Shown: positions 48,197 to 61,501, numbered from the stretch's first letter. The stretch: DNA of 64,000 nucleotides from Apostichopus japonicus (GCF_037975245.1 NC_092566.1:5392001-5456000); one strand, 5' to 3'. Program-made: numbers and translations. Notes: a model not told the origin generated them from the sequence alone.

Positions 48197-50144
48197 GCCA
48201 GCTCTGTGTACTGTATGCAAGAATATCATGGCCAAGATAGTTATTTATATATATATGCAATTAAGACTCTGTACCTTGAAATACCTCATTTTATCCAATG
48301 CAATGCACTATAATAGGAAACAAAACTCTTGAGAGAATTCAGAAGGAAGAGACAGGTTTGATGTAGCTATAATTGGATTGCAGTCCTGAGGTGTATTTAA
48401 CCAATGTACAGTATGTATTCAGCAAGATGACCCGAGAAGTACACAGGAGGGGGTTTGAAGTGAATCTGTTTAACTATAGATGCAACACTGTGCATGATCA
48501 ACTACCAATTCCATTTGCAAACAACCCTTCCCCACTTCCCATATTTGCAAAATGCCAAAAAAAAAGAGAAAAAAAAATGAAAAAAGAATTATCCAAAGGT
48601 ACTGTGGTTCCTTGTCATCAAATAATTGACTCAATTAATCAATCCAACCAAGTTAAATTTGTCAAAGAATAAGTTTGTGACGAAGGGAACATCAGGGGGT
48701 TCTTGGCCAATGTTGCAGATCTATAGAAATGCCCTCCGTATTTGTAACAATCAATGGTGGACATACATCTACATACTACTGTACAGGATAACAGTGTGAA
48801 GCTCATACAGCAGTATCCCTAGAATTACTTTTCTAACAACTCAATTTGTGACTCTTAACAATCAATTAGTTTTTCTAATATACTGTATCACACTATATTA
48901 CTGTACTTAGCCTTTGAAAATTACCAGTAATAATTTAAACACTCATTTTAAGACATTTTGGAGAATACTGCCCCTCACCAATCTTACTGTACCTTGAAGT
49001 TAAACCTCCATACATCAACAAACTCATTTACAGTACAAACTTTTGCAAAGGACATGGCTTGACAGGAAATCCTTTGTACAGGACTCAAGTTCAAAAAAAA
49101 AAGGAAGCAAAAGCCTAGTTTCATGATGAATCACCACAGGTGACAACAAATTCTGAGTTTTCTAAAGCTTTGCAAGCAAAAAGAACCGAATAAATCAATG
49201 TATTTTATTGTCCGAAAACGGATCAACAAACTGATAACAATGTTTGGTCAATTCCAGCTGTCTTTACTCTTATGAAAACTTGTCTTCTTCCCAACAAGGT
49301 AAAAACTTTGTTCTGATCACTGTATGAATATTTTGCAGCTAAAACAGCAACATTTGCTGAGATTTTGTCATTCTGATGATATAAGGCAAAACACTCTTCT
49401 TTCTTCAATTTTGACAATATCAAATTTCCAAAACAGCTCAACAGCTGGAAATTTATACTCCAAGTTGCCCAGTAATGAAGCAAATTTCCTGCCGGATCGG
49501 GTTCCTCTTGCAATTGCAGGCGGTTCTTTGTGAAAACTGAAAAGCATACATGTACTTTTAGTACTGAATGGGAAGGTGGAATTACTTAAAGAAAACATGA
49601 TCCATGGATGTAGATGGCCAAAATTTGATATCATTGGAAAAACAAAGGAAGGAAGATAACAACACTACTTTGAGAATATCATCTTTTAAATTCCTTGCCA
49701 ATACTGCTGATTTCATCGATGCCTTGATGAAATTTTGGCATAATCTACTGAAGGGATCCTTTCAAAATGCACATTTCTAAACTGTACTATACCTACATAA
49801 CATGAGAGAAAGAATTTTTCTCATGTTGGACTTAGTATTAGTACATTGTTGTGATCTCAATATAGATCTACATAGAATCTTTTCTTCGGATACTTCCTTT
49901 CAATCGAGAAAGTAGTAATGGTCTGGGGTTGCAAAATTTGACAATGTTTAGCAAAACTATATTATTTCTTAATTAGCATTCTCAAACTTTATGTGTTAAC
50001 CTTTCAACCAAAACACAATCAAAAAAAAAAAAAAATTACCCTTGAAGATAGCGCCTGGCAAGAAGATGGAACAACTGGATCGAAAAGCTTTACACTGAGA
50101 CTTAAGTTCCAGTGCTATGATCATGTACGTCACATCAGCGGAGT

Positions 50145-50345
50145 TTTAGCTCAGTGATTAATGCCGGTGCCTTCCAATCATAAGGTCCCCTGTTCGAGTA
50201 ACTCCAACATTAATGTATGTCGTCCAGTTACAGAGTTGTTGACAATTGACAATTCATAATCATGGACGTTAAATATGAATGTAAGAGACTGACTTCGGTC
50301 AGCTTGCGGCTTTGATAAGCCAATGAGGCTTCTTCGCGCGGATCT
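50145..50345 (+). mobile_element. tRNA-derived SINE, family S1, plus orientation
   Basis: The head TTTAGCTCAGTGATTAATGC carries an A box; the B box is eroded (CTGTTCGAGTAA). The body TTACAGAGTTGTTGACAATT, CATGGACGTTAAATATGAAT and GACTTCGGTCAGCTTGCGGC matches the other S1 copies. Confidence 0.8.
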
Positions 50346-50889
50346 AAAATACATAAATACATAGTACACATCAAATATATACATGAGAACTGAACAAGAA
50401 TTTCAAATGCCAAGGCCTAAGGCTTATTTCCTGGCAGGGTTTAGTGAAAGGTCGGTCTCCTGTTCATTCAGACATTTCCTGAAGCTTAGCAGTTTTTTCC
50501 TTGCATGCATGACTGACTGTCAAATGATGTAGTAGTCCTTGACCGGAGTGCTACAATCTGGGATTACTGTGGGCAAGTAGTACTGTAGCCCTCTTCAATC
50601 TGACTCAATTAGATTATTTTAAGATTTAATTAAAAACTTGGCTGAAAGAAATTGAAAGAAAAGGCCAAGATAAGCTAAGATGAAAACAGTAGAAACATTC
50701 CTAGGAGGTGCTTTGTTCTCTCATTTACATAATCTGTGTGATTAATGAGAGTGTGTTATTGTTCTGCTGTAAAGTATGCTACATAGACCAGCACTAGGAA
50801 TCTAGCAAGCAGTTTAAAAGTTACTGGTCAAGTTGATCTGTGCAGTATGGCTACTAAATCATTCAGTGATACCATAGAATTTATGCTTC

Positions 50890-51720
50890 ACCGTATATCA
50901 AAAGAATAGCAGAGACGGCCACCAACAGTCTAATTCTTTGCAGGCTTCAACATATGACTAATTCAAGTTATAGCACTGACATATCAATTAATATGCTAGA
51001 CGGATCACAGATGGTCACCAACTGTTTGAGTTTTCTTCTGTCTCTGTGAGTAATTAATTGTTCAGAGTGCATTAATTCGCTTTGCCAATATGCTAGACAG
51101 ACCACGGATGGTCACCAACTATAGTTTTCATAGGTCTCCATCACTCATTGTTCAGTGAATTCATCAGTACTGCCCTATTGTATAATATGCTAGACAGACC
51201 ACAAGTCGGCAGACACATGGTCACTAACTTAACTTTGCACTTGTTATAGTTCAGTATGATTAAATGAGGTGAAGTAGCACTGCATTAAGTACTAGAACAA
51301 CCACAAATGGTCACTAACTTGACACTTTTTATAGCTCTGTAAGATTAAATGAGGTGAATTCTAGCTGTTCTTATAATATCCTAGAAATACCACAAATGGT
51401 CACCTTTTCTTTTCACCTTTCCATAGGTCTCTATCACTTATTGAAGTGAGTTTAAGCATTTAGCACTGCCTTCAGGACTGGATAATAATCTAGACAGACC
51501 AGGTTCACAGACACATGGTCACCAACATTCCAATTTATATAGTTCTGTATGATTAAATGTAATGAATTAGCACTGCCCTATAATATGCTAGAAAAAGCAT
51601 GGATGGTTACCAACTTTACAATTTTTCATACAGTACTGTAGGTCTCTTTAAATTATTGAAGTGAATAATCACTGCCCTACATGTGTTTGACAGACAACAA
51701 ATGATCACCAACATTCTTGG
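50890..51720. repeat. Degenerate tandem repeat, about 100-110-bp unit, eight to nine copies
   Basis: Blocks ATATGCTAGACAGACCAC, ATGGTCACCAAC, ATAG(G/C)TCT and GAATTAGCACTGCCC recur in order across the stretch with substantial divergence. Confidence 0.75.
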
Positions 51721-53930
51721 CCCCACCAGACCTCCCCCACCCCCCCCCTCCGCTTGAAAATGTCTGACAATGCAACAGTGTAAGGGGCCGGGGCCTGTTC
51801 TCAAAACTCCAAATTGTTTCAACAGCTAAAACATGAATTTGAGCAAGCTGAATATTCTCTGTAACACTATTAAACTTAGTAACATAACAGAACCAATAGT
51901 TTCCAACCTGTTTCTAAATTTAAATTTCCTGTTTGTATTAATTCTATTTAGCAAAACTGTTCTGATCAACTTTCATTACATGCATCCAACTCAGCTGACA
52001 CTTAAGAACACTATGTACAGTACTGTACATGATTCTCAAAAGATTTGAAGCACTTTCTATCTCTCTTACATTTTGCAAGGAACAATTGAATATGAATAGT
52101 GGATCATGTACAATCTACTCCCATATTTTATCTGGAGTAGCTGAAGTACCGTTCATAGCCTGCCTGGATAAGAGAACGAACTTTTAAATACTTGCATATT
52201 GAAATGTGTACATGATACAATACAACTACAGTACTGTATCCATATACCCAATATCTCAAGTCCATAAATACCATCTAATTACAGATTTTTATTCCTTTTT
52301 AAATCAGCATTATGCCTAAACGTAGTGTTCAAGAATCACTAATAAGGAAACAGTGTCCTAATTCCCAGCAGATTCGCTTGTATTTCAGTTACAAATAAGT
52401 TAAATACTATTTTTAACAGTTGCCCGATACGACCAGGTTTCTGTTCAGGCACCCAAAATCAGCTTCCATCACTTTGGAGATACTGTACTGAAATATTTAT
52501 AACATAAACAGTAGTACTAGGCCTATGATCCACACACAGGCCTAAAGCTGGTGTTGTATTCACCAAACCTACACATCTCTCCTACAGTGTACATATTTGT
52601 TGTTCTTTGTTAATTTTAAAAAGAAGAGAAAAGTATGCCCTGCATTATTTCTTACAATTGCTATATTTTCATTTTTTGACAAGAATGCCAAAAATCACAA
52701 GAAAACACACAATACCTACTGAAAAGGTTTGAGGAACATTATTTGTTAAAGTTCCACTGGAATATACTGTATATATGCACAAAGTGTCAAAATAATTTTG
52801 AGTAGCATTAGATTTCATGGAGGTACATGTCATACAGTATGAATCATCTGCAGCCACACTTTTCAACAGGGCAGTCAAATGATACAATTCGGTTCTACCT
52901 ACAGGTGTAAACTATAAACTATGCCTGTGTGATGGGGGGGGGGTGGGGATTACACTGTAGACATATAAAGTACATTGAACTACTATTAAACTTTACACAG
53001 TTAACTACTGCCGAGCTGCTCACCCTCATTGCCTAGAATCCCTGATTAAACATTGCAAACTACTTAACCTCAGATTGCAAAGAGATGCAAATTAATTCTA
53101 ACCTTTTAGCTAGGGTTAATCCTTTTTAAAGATCTGCGTTAGTCAGCAACAGCTCCGATATCTGCATGTATGTATGGATCAAACTACTGACCATTTTGTT
53201 CATGAAAAGTCCAAACGAAGCAGCTAAAGTAAATAAACACTCCACATAGTTAATGGCACACAGGAACTAAAATAATCTTGAAAAAGCATCCTTCTTTCCA
53301 AGAACCGAAAGTCACAACAATCTTCCAGGAATGAGTCCCCACACCGTTCCGTAGGGAGGACTATTTTCCAAATCTATACAGTGCAACTTCTAATTCTCTC
53401 TGGCACTGCAACTGTTACATCTTATCAGTTCCATAGACACCGACCCGATGGTACTCGAACTAATTCTGTCACATACCGTACCTGATGGCATACTTGCACA
53501 TGTATACACGCATACGTAATGAATAAACAGAGCTTGGAGTTGGAATGACTCAATATGGTTGTCATTAGCCTCAAATGATATAAAAGTGTAAATGACACAT
53601 TTCAAACATGAATTCTATTTGGAGGAAACAGAAGACGTTAGCCAGGAAGGTGCACAGGATGTTAAACATAGCTAGCTGAAATTAGGGTTGTGTTTTATCT
53701 CTAACAGCAATTAGAGGCTTTACATATTAAAGGGGATCATTCCAGCAACAAACACTGTTATACTACTGTATAATATATATCAAGCTGTTTAGTTGGAAAC
53801 ACATCTCAGTATCTTGCCCTTATTCACGATATATGCTTGATTAAATGTAGTTTGGTTTGCTAAACAGGCCCTTACAGTACTATACTCCACAAAGGGGGAT
53901 CACAGTAGGTGGTCTGTGATGTCACCATGG

Positions 53931-54294
53931 TTAAAGGCATTGAAGACTCGCCCCAAACCGCGTGCTGCGCTCTGAAAAAGTTAACTTTCCTTTGCTTGCA
54001 AATTACGTTTTCTTCTTGTCACTACAAAATTCAGACAGTAATGAAACGTGATACCTTGTTATCTTTTATCTAGACCTGAGATGTCCACGCTGCTATATAC
54101 ACTGTGTTGTGGGTATTGACCGTAGCTGTATGTATTGACTGTACACTAGTGTCTAATTACCGACGGTAGCAAGCTGTGTGTGTATTTTCTGGGATAGATG
54201 GTGGTGTCTAACACTTCTGTTACACCTTATTTGAAACTAGGTCAGATTACCGACATGAAACATTTTTTTGTGCGCGAGTCTTCACACCCTTTAA
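53931..54294 (+). mobile_element. TTAA-flanked MITE M1, copy 1 (piggyBac-like)
   Basis: TTAA at both edges. The inverted ends read AGGCATTGAAGACTCG and, reversed, AGGGTGTGAAGACTCG. About 356 bases, noncoding. Its reverse complement recurs at 58.1-58.5 kb. Confidence 0.8.
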
Positions 54295-57200
54295 ATGCTC
54301 TTCAGACCTGAAAAGTGCTTTCTAATTTATAATCTCTCTTGTTGATTTATCCTTGAAATGTGATGCATTTGGATGTTTGTACTTAGAATTTCATCAAAAA
54401 ACAACTTTCTTTCAGAACATTTTCTTCTTTAATACTTTTAGTATTTAAATGATGAAAATATTAGAAAGAAAATATACAACATTTTTCAGTTCAATTGCCA
54501 TAGTGATGTCATTAACTCTGATGTTGCCAGATTCATTCATAATATATTTCCAAAATATGACAAAGTCGTATCTTTGAGATACAAACCATGCTGAATGTTG
54601 TTTTAACCTAAAGATGCAGAAATCTTTCAGTATTTTAGTCAAGTGATCAATGCATATGATCTGATTTAAGTATGAATGTGGTCTGATTTATATACAGTTA
54701 TACACCATCTGATTTATACACATTATTATCAGTATCTATATAATTTGTCATCAATTTATCAATACATTTAAAGTTGTTACATAATGTTTATACTGTAATA
54801 AACCTTCAGGCAAGTTCAAGGGCAGTGATTATCCCTGTGCCTCCTGGGTTAATGTTCAGCAGCAGTCTGTAATCATTAATATCAAATAACAAGTGTAACA
54901 AAACAAGCATTTTCCAACCTTCAAGCACTTCCTTTATTAGCCCCTCTTCATGAGGCTGTACTTCCTTAGATGGATGTTGTATTTGTCTATTATAACCACA
55001 CGTCATTGTCGATATAGCTGCCCAATGTACATACTCTTACATGTAGACAAATCACTGTATCTGCAATGACGAGTATCAGACTAAAAGTCTGTTGAAGTAA
55101 TCGCTCCAGTGAAAATCATAAACATGGTTAAAAACAAAAGTAAAACAATTGTAAACAAAACACTTGCAACTTTCTTTAGAAAGAGGAAGTGCAAATAACA
55201 AAACAACCTGAGAGACAAACCCTTTTGCTTTTAATTGTTTTAATATCTGTTTGTAGGAGAGATGATACAAAATTCTCCATGTTTACACTGTATAAAGTAT
55301 CAGTAATCTGTTATCAAAGATTCAATTCAAGGAATAATTGTCTAGAAAATGAAGAACTATTCCACTCCAGTAGCTCAAGAAAACATCAAAGCACACTTGT
55401 ACAGCAGGCTAATCCATTGCAAGAGGTGTGAGAATCTCAACTGGGTGAAAAGTTCACAGAGCCCTTACAGAAGCAATTTCTTTGTTTACAGATCTTATGC
55501 TGACTGACCCTACAGTACAATGTAGTTCTGCTTAATCTAATGACTCACTGACCACAATGGTAAACAACGATGTGGAGAATCCCTCTAGAAGCAATATGGC
55601 AATATCTCCTTCTTCTTCCAATGATCACACTGCCTTTGGAATGTGGATTTTAATTGGTTTACCACCTGAATTGAATGGAGAGGGTATTACCGTCAATCAA
55701 AGTGCCTTATTCCTATAGCTACTGTACAGTAGATGATGACCAGTTGGTATATATTATGAATCCATAAAAGTACTATTTCAAGTACATTTAATTTATAATT
55801 AATACTCCAAACTGACAGATTTGGAAAGTCCAATGGTCTCATTCCTTTTTTACAGGTCTGTTTTATTTTTTTCCTGATCTAATTACTATGAATAAAGAAT
55901 GCCATCATCGCTATGACAACATTCCCTGTCACAGGTACCAGTACAGTGTAATTGCCCATACAGTATTCGGGAGTAGACCTTTTATTGAGCTGACCTATTG
56001 TTCTGTGTACACTATATACCACATACATACAGTATTGGCAATTTGACATTTTAATAATTGTATAATTTGAACCTGCAAATACTCCACTAACTACAAATAT
56101 TGTGACCAAGCCTGTGCTGTAGTAACTAATTTGCAATGTCAAATATTATTAATATTAAATTGAGCGTAATCACTGCACACAGTACTCTATTATATAGAGA
56201 GGTGAGTTACTGTAGGTGCATTGGAAATTAACCAGTGGGTGGGAACTATGATTCTGACAGGGTTGGCTGTTATTAATGTCTGCTGCTTCTCCCTTGGATA
56301 TATCCTAGAGGCTGTCAAAAAAATATAAGTAGGTTGTCCGATCGGATAAATAATGGAAACGTTGGAAGGTAATGAAATGACAGCCTATAATTGAAACAGT
56401 TTATTACTAGGTTTTTTTTGTTTAGTTACTACTGTAACTTCAATCAATTTAACCATAATTTTACAGTTCTACTCAAAATAGGATTTCTAGTACTGAACGA
56501 CCGGTCCCTCTCAAACACCGATTGATAGCTTTCTAGACAAATGTATGTTAATTAGTGAGTCATAAATAACACTGAAAAATGTTGTGGTCCAGACACTTTT
56601 TGCAACATTTCTAAATTTGGCTTGTTATTTTGAATAAATTTAATAAAGTGCATTATCATGGGAGTATGAAGTATCATATTTTACCAATATTAGAGTACAA
56701 AATTGCTGACAAAAAGAGATCTGGATGTACCTCTCTCTGCTTTTACCCTCCCCAGTCCCACCACTTTACCCTCAAGGATAGCATTGGTTGCTCCACAGGA
56801 AGTTTAGCCATCTCTAAAGTTATCAGAAAACCCTCAAAAGTCAAAACAAGTATGTTTTCTATGCAGTTGAATGAGTCTACCTATAATAATGACAAAGGGA
56901 AGTTCATTGACATAAGGGCGATCCAACCGGTGTTGGTTCAAGATGGTGTTCACAAATAAGAATTCAAACAATGGGGGCTTCTACAGAATAAAGACAGATT
57001 ATTGACAGACAAAAACTGAACATCAAATTTAAACAATAAACAAAATGTTGAAAAGAAGTTCAAACAATGAGAACCTAGATCAGATAATGTATACGTTTTA
57101 TGTTTTTATGCCATCACTTAATACAAACAAACACTTTACTGTACTACTGTAGATAAGACAAAACAAAACAAATAAGGTAGTAAGCACTTGGAAACGTAAA

Positions 57201-58124
57201 CAAACTGTCTGACAAAATAACAGATGCCGATGACGTAACTGAATCAAAGTTGCCAGGCATTGTTAAAGTGTTATGTGTGTGGAACTAAACTCAGTTGCTA
57301 ATAGTACAAAGACAACAAACCTACTTACAGTAATAAGGAAAGGTTCAGTAAAATGAAGTGGTGCTCATGACTAAAGGAAAAATCTACTGTCTGAGGTTTG
57401 CAAAGAAAGAGTTTTTAAATTTTAACGTTTTGTTTATCAATAAACATTGAAAATACAAATCATGTATGTATGCTTTTGCATAAATAGTACAGTACATCTC
57501 AGTTTGTGCAGCAATTTGCATTTTTTCGTGGCATTCTAATTTGCTATGATATACATTTATTCCCTGTAATGAAAGGCTCAATCAACTTTACTGAGGTAGC
57601 TATGTGCTAGAAAGATATACGATCTAAGCATACACCAGATTGGGGATTGCATAACACAGGGCTGCAAATTATATGATGTGCCTGAGTTACACCGTATCAC
57701 TTAAGTCTATCTTGGGAAAAATAATATCATAATCTGGAAAGAGGAAATGTGCTAGACACAAAAATTTCTTTCCCAAATACTATACTTCATTGGTTCCCTC
57801 CCCCCCCCCCCCCACAGAAAGGCTATACCTTACAAAGATGTACTTTTCACAAAGTACAGTTATGCAATGGTCAAGCATTCAATATTGTAGCTGATTTTTT
57901 AATATTAATATATGAAACACGTTTCCCACATCAACAGAACTGAACATGAGTTACAGTAGTGTTCATTCTATGATATAGCTTGTTTATGAACTAAACTTTT
58001 CAAAAAAATGGTAGGTCTGTTTCAGTGTACAAAAACTAACTAAGTACTGTAAATATTTGCATGTTTGTAGCAATTTGCCCACTTTGCATAGCACTTCCCT
58101 GTGTGATACTGGATTAGCTCACCA

Positions 58125-58489
58125 TTAAAGGGTGTGAAGACTCATGCAAAAAGAAACGTCTAATGCCGGTAATCTGACCTAGTTTCGAATGAGGTGTAAC
58201 AGAAGTGTTAGACACCAGCATCGATCCCAGAAAATACACACAGCTTTTTACCATCGGTAATTAGACACTAGTGTACAGTTAGTACATACAGCTGCGGTCA
58301 ATACCCACAGCACAATGTACACACAATGCTGCGATGGACATCTCAGGTCCAGCTAAAGATAACAAGGTATCACGTTTCATTACTGTCTGCATTTTGTAGC
58401 GACACAAACAAAACATCACTTGCAAGCAACAGAAAGTTAACTTTTTCAGATGGCTGCACACAGTTTGGGACGAGTATTCAATGCCCTTA
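58125..58489 (-). mobile_element. TTAA-flanked MITE M1, copy 2 (inverted)
   Basis: Left edge TTAAAGGGTGTGAAGACTCA, right edge GAGTATTCAATGCCC followed by TTAC, a worn TTAA. Interior blocks (GGTAATCTGACCTAGTTTCG, GTGTAACAGAAGTGTTAGAC) match copy 1 in reverse complement. Confidence 0.8.
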
Positions 58490-59367
58490 CTGCACCAAGT
58501 GGTCACTCAAGTCCTAATTTTGAGTGCTAATGTACTAAGCAGGGTCAATCTGTGTAACAGAAATACAGAAAAAACTGGCAGAAAGGCTGTTCCAATCAAT
58601 AACACTTTTTGACAAGAAACTATATTTATAACAATTTGGTCCAAGTAAACAAATGACAGAATTGCATATCATGTATATTTCCAGTCTTACGACTAGGATT
58701 GGGAGGGCAGTCTAAAGGGACATTTACCTAACCGTAAACACTTTTAGAACAGAGAATCAGCCTACTTTGCTTGCAATGCTCAGCCAGTCCTTAACTTAAG
58801 AAGGGTCGCATAAATCCAGGTACACTAGAATAATTGGAAGCACTAAACCTAGCACATCTCCTCTGGATACTTTCCAGTTTATCCTGTAAGTCTGGTGAGG
58901 ATGCCACACAGTAGAAAACTCCAATACTGGCCGAAAGTGGCCAGTTTCATGCCTCTGGTTCTTCCCTACTTGTTTAGTATCACACATATGTACCGAATAT
59001 TTCAAAAATATCCCAAACAAGTTTTTGAACGCCTTATTCAATTTCAAGGCACACCTAAGTTGAATTTCCCATTAAAATTACCCAGAAAAAGATTGCACAT
59101 AGCCTAGGCAATCCCTTAGGCCTGAATATGGCTTCCAATTTTGGCAGTAGGCCTAATGTTAATTGTTATGCTAGATATATCATTCATTTTCTTCAAAATA
59201 AAGAACCCCTATGCCTACATTGTCAGACATAGTAAAGTGCACAATTAAGCCTAGACATGCGCAGCGATGCAAAGCACATCTAGCCAATATTTAATTGCTA
59301 GTGTAGCCTAAGGTTAGGCCTAGCATAAGCCTATCAAATCTCCTTGGCTAGCGTTGCTAGCCTAAAC

Positions 59368-59760
59368 CTACCTTGAAAACTTCAATCCTTCAGACTATGT
59401 CATGGACGACACAACTAGGGTAGCAACTTTCGAAATCTTAAGTATTCGGCAGAAAATGCTTCCTGTGACTGTTCGCTTGGAAACACTGAAAGGCAAACTG
59501 TTAAAATTTACATTTTTAAGGAAAGATACCGTGTGTGTAACTTGGAACTTCTGTGCGTATAAATGCACTACGACCACAAAATGGCTTCAAAGAAGGTTTG
59601 TTTTGTTTTGTGGTATGTGTGTGCTTCAACCGCGTTCAACGGGGTAGCAAATAAATGGAATGGTTACGGAAGCCTTTTAGTGCAATATGAAGGTGTAGTT
59701 CCTCGGTTACAATTTTAAGTGGTTGGTGTATGTTTAAAAGATGGCGTCTGATATAAATAA
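59368..59760. promoter_or_regulatory. Candidate divergent promoter region
   Basis: Contains AAAGATGGCGTC (a YY1-like AANATGGCG word) on the plus strand near 59739 and, on the minus strand, a donor-like TTCAAG|GTAGGT near 59371 that could close a noncoding first exon of the FAM13-like gene. Both are weak evidence. Confidence 0.25.
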
Positions 59761-60009
59761 AAGTCAGGGACGTTATCGGTTCTGGTGTAAATGAAAAGCA
59801 GTAAAATGTTAATGTGACATGTGCTTTCCTTACATCATAGTCATTATTTTTGAAATAAGTTAATGGGAGAACCTGGACGAACCATATTATAGTTTAAAAA
59901 AGTGCCAGCAATAAAATACATGTAGTATTTCTTCTGCATTACTAGTTGAAGAATGTATTCGGGTAGATTGCTTTTTATCAAGTATTTCATGAATTTGTAT
60001 GTATGTAGT

Positions 60010-60240
60010 TTTTTTAGATCCTCCTGCAAGCAGGAACTCGCGAGGAAGCCTCATTGGCTTTTCAAAGCCGCAAGCCTGACCGAAGTCAATCTCTTAGATT
60101 CATATTTCACGTCCATGATTATTACTCTTATGATTGTCAACAACTCTGTAACTGGACGACATACATTAATCTTGGAGTGACTCGAACTCGGGACCTTATG
60201 ATTGAAAGACACCGTTAACCACTGAGTTAACACTCCACAG
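60010..60240 (-). mobile_element. tRNA-derived SINE, family S1, minus orientation
   Basis: Minus-strand head GGAGTGTTAACTCAGTGGTT and B-box-like GAGTTCGAGTC, then the S1 body ending in the hairpin-like TCCTGCTTGCAGGAGGATC. A partial second head (GGCTCGAACTGGGGACCTTA) lies at about 60317-60350. Confidence 0.8.
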
Positions 60241-61494
60241 TGTTCCTTCTTGAGAAGGAAGGAAAGTTCTTTCTTACTGGAAATGACGAGCTTCAAGTTG
60301 ACGTTAATTAATCTTGGCTCGAACTGGGGACCTTATGATTGGAAGGAGCTTATGATTTATAAAGATTTTATCATATCAGCAGAGCGAGTATTTCAGTTTC
60401 TATGTTAGTGTTGATGATACAAATAATTCAGAAGAGAGACTATCATGGTTATCGGGGTTCACGTGTTTACAATAGTAGGTCAAACTTTACTGAGCCCAAA
60501 TTTTAGTATACAAACGTTAGTAAAATGTTCAGTCAAAGTAATAATAGAAGGGGTTTTCTTCAATGAAGCAAATTGCCTAAGTAGAGGTTGCAGATACATT
60601 GAAGAAAGAACATGTAACCATTACATTTGACTGGTCACCTTTGATTTGACCGGCAGTTACTTTTGAGAAGCCTGTTGAAAGACAAGCTTGCTACTGGCTA
60701 ATCCAGATTCCGACCATGCATTATAACATCGGTACTCATTTTATTGTTCAAGTTAAGTTGAAAAAATACTTATTTTCTCATGGATGTAAAGGAGGGAGAA
60801 CTGTACCAATACGTCCTAGAACCGCTTTGCCGATATCGAAAACTAAAGCTAAACAAAAACACACTGAAGCCCACGAACTTATATCATATTTCTGGACTCG
60901 GAACTATACATAGCATGAACTCAACTAGAAATGTACAATTCCGTTTACCGCAATATGAATATCTTGCCAATGGCACTTATAGGGATCCGTTGAAAAGGGG
61001 GCGCTACAGTTGTAAACAAAATGGTTTAGAATCACACAGGGGTTCCTTGCATGCCCTGCACTTTAGGGGTCCTTGCACTTTACAGCTGGTTATACAAAAC
61101 AACAAAACTGCAAACCTACTCTGCCATGCATGGCAGACGGAACGTACATTTTACTGAAAGATCAGAAGATTCTCGCGGCTAAAGGACTCTACTTTGAATA
61201 TCCATGCATGGCTAGCCATGAAAACCGACAAGCTATGTGAATCCTTTCATGCTGTCCAGACGAGAACTGTGCCCAGTTTTGTGATTGATCAGCAGCCTCC
61301 TCCTCATCCACCTGTGCAAGAAGAAGAGCGTTCACAAAGTTTCTGGTGTACAAATCAACTTTATATCAGTAAATATATTTGTCACCGGCTGGGCACCTAC
61401 ATCAACCTGACACAGGATAACGTATCATACAGCGGAACAAAAACTGCACTGGATTACAGATTCTCTAAACGATCTTCATGATACACCTGACACG

Positions 61495-61501
61495 ATGTCA
61501 T
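61495..61501 (+). CDS. CISD: CISD exon 1 (inferred start)
   Basis: ATG TCA T followed by GTAAGT, a near-perfect donor in phase 1 as exon 2 requires. The start has A at -3, and an in-frame TGA at 61408-61410 lies upstream with no other ATG between. It contributes only Met-Ser and one base of Tyr3. Another first exon is possible. Confidence 0.55.

Larger units (their letters stand above)
42599..61494. other. Region between FAM13-like coding exon 1 and the CISD start
   Basis: About 19 kb without a convincing coding exon. It should contain the 5' noncoding exon(s) and promoter of the FAM13-like gene and the promoter of CISD. It also holds an hAT-like element, an inverted MITE pair, two SINE copies, two tandem arrays and a hairpin. 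Isolated ORFs here (at most 125 codons) match no family I recognise. Confidence 0.5.

Noticed and set aside
48010-48332. 106-codon ORF across the 22-bp repeat
   Set aside because: Open frame is produced by the repeat unit itself. Antisense is also open.
49223-49634. Overlapping ORFs on both strands (96, 88 and 69 codons)
   Set aside because: Long open frames in three registers point to low stop density rather than coding. Possibly a transposon relic, but no motif confirms it.
56630-56959. 109-codon plus-strand ORF
   Set aside because: No recognised domain, lies between repeats, no splice or promoter support.
59402-59647. 81-codon plus-strand ORF starting MDDTTRVATFEILS
   Set aside because: Looks protein-like at first, but ends in repetitive sequence and has no family match I know. 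An in-phase splice to a CISD exon is not available.
60780-61157. 125-codon plus-strand ORF upstream of CISD, the longest unassigned frame
   Set aside because: No recognisable motif, no periodic hydrophobicity and no fit to the CISD phase. Probably 5' flank or UTR sequence open by chance.
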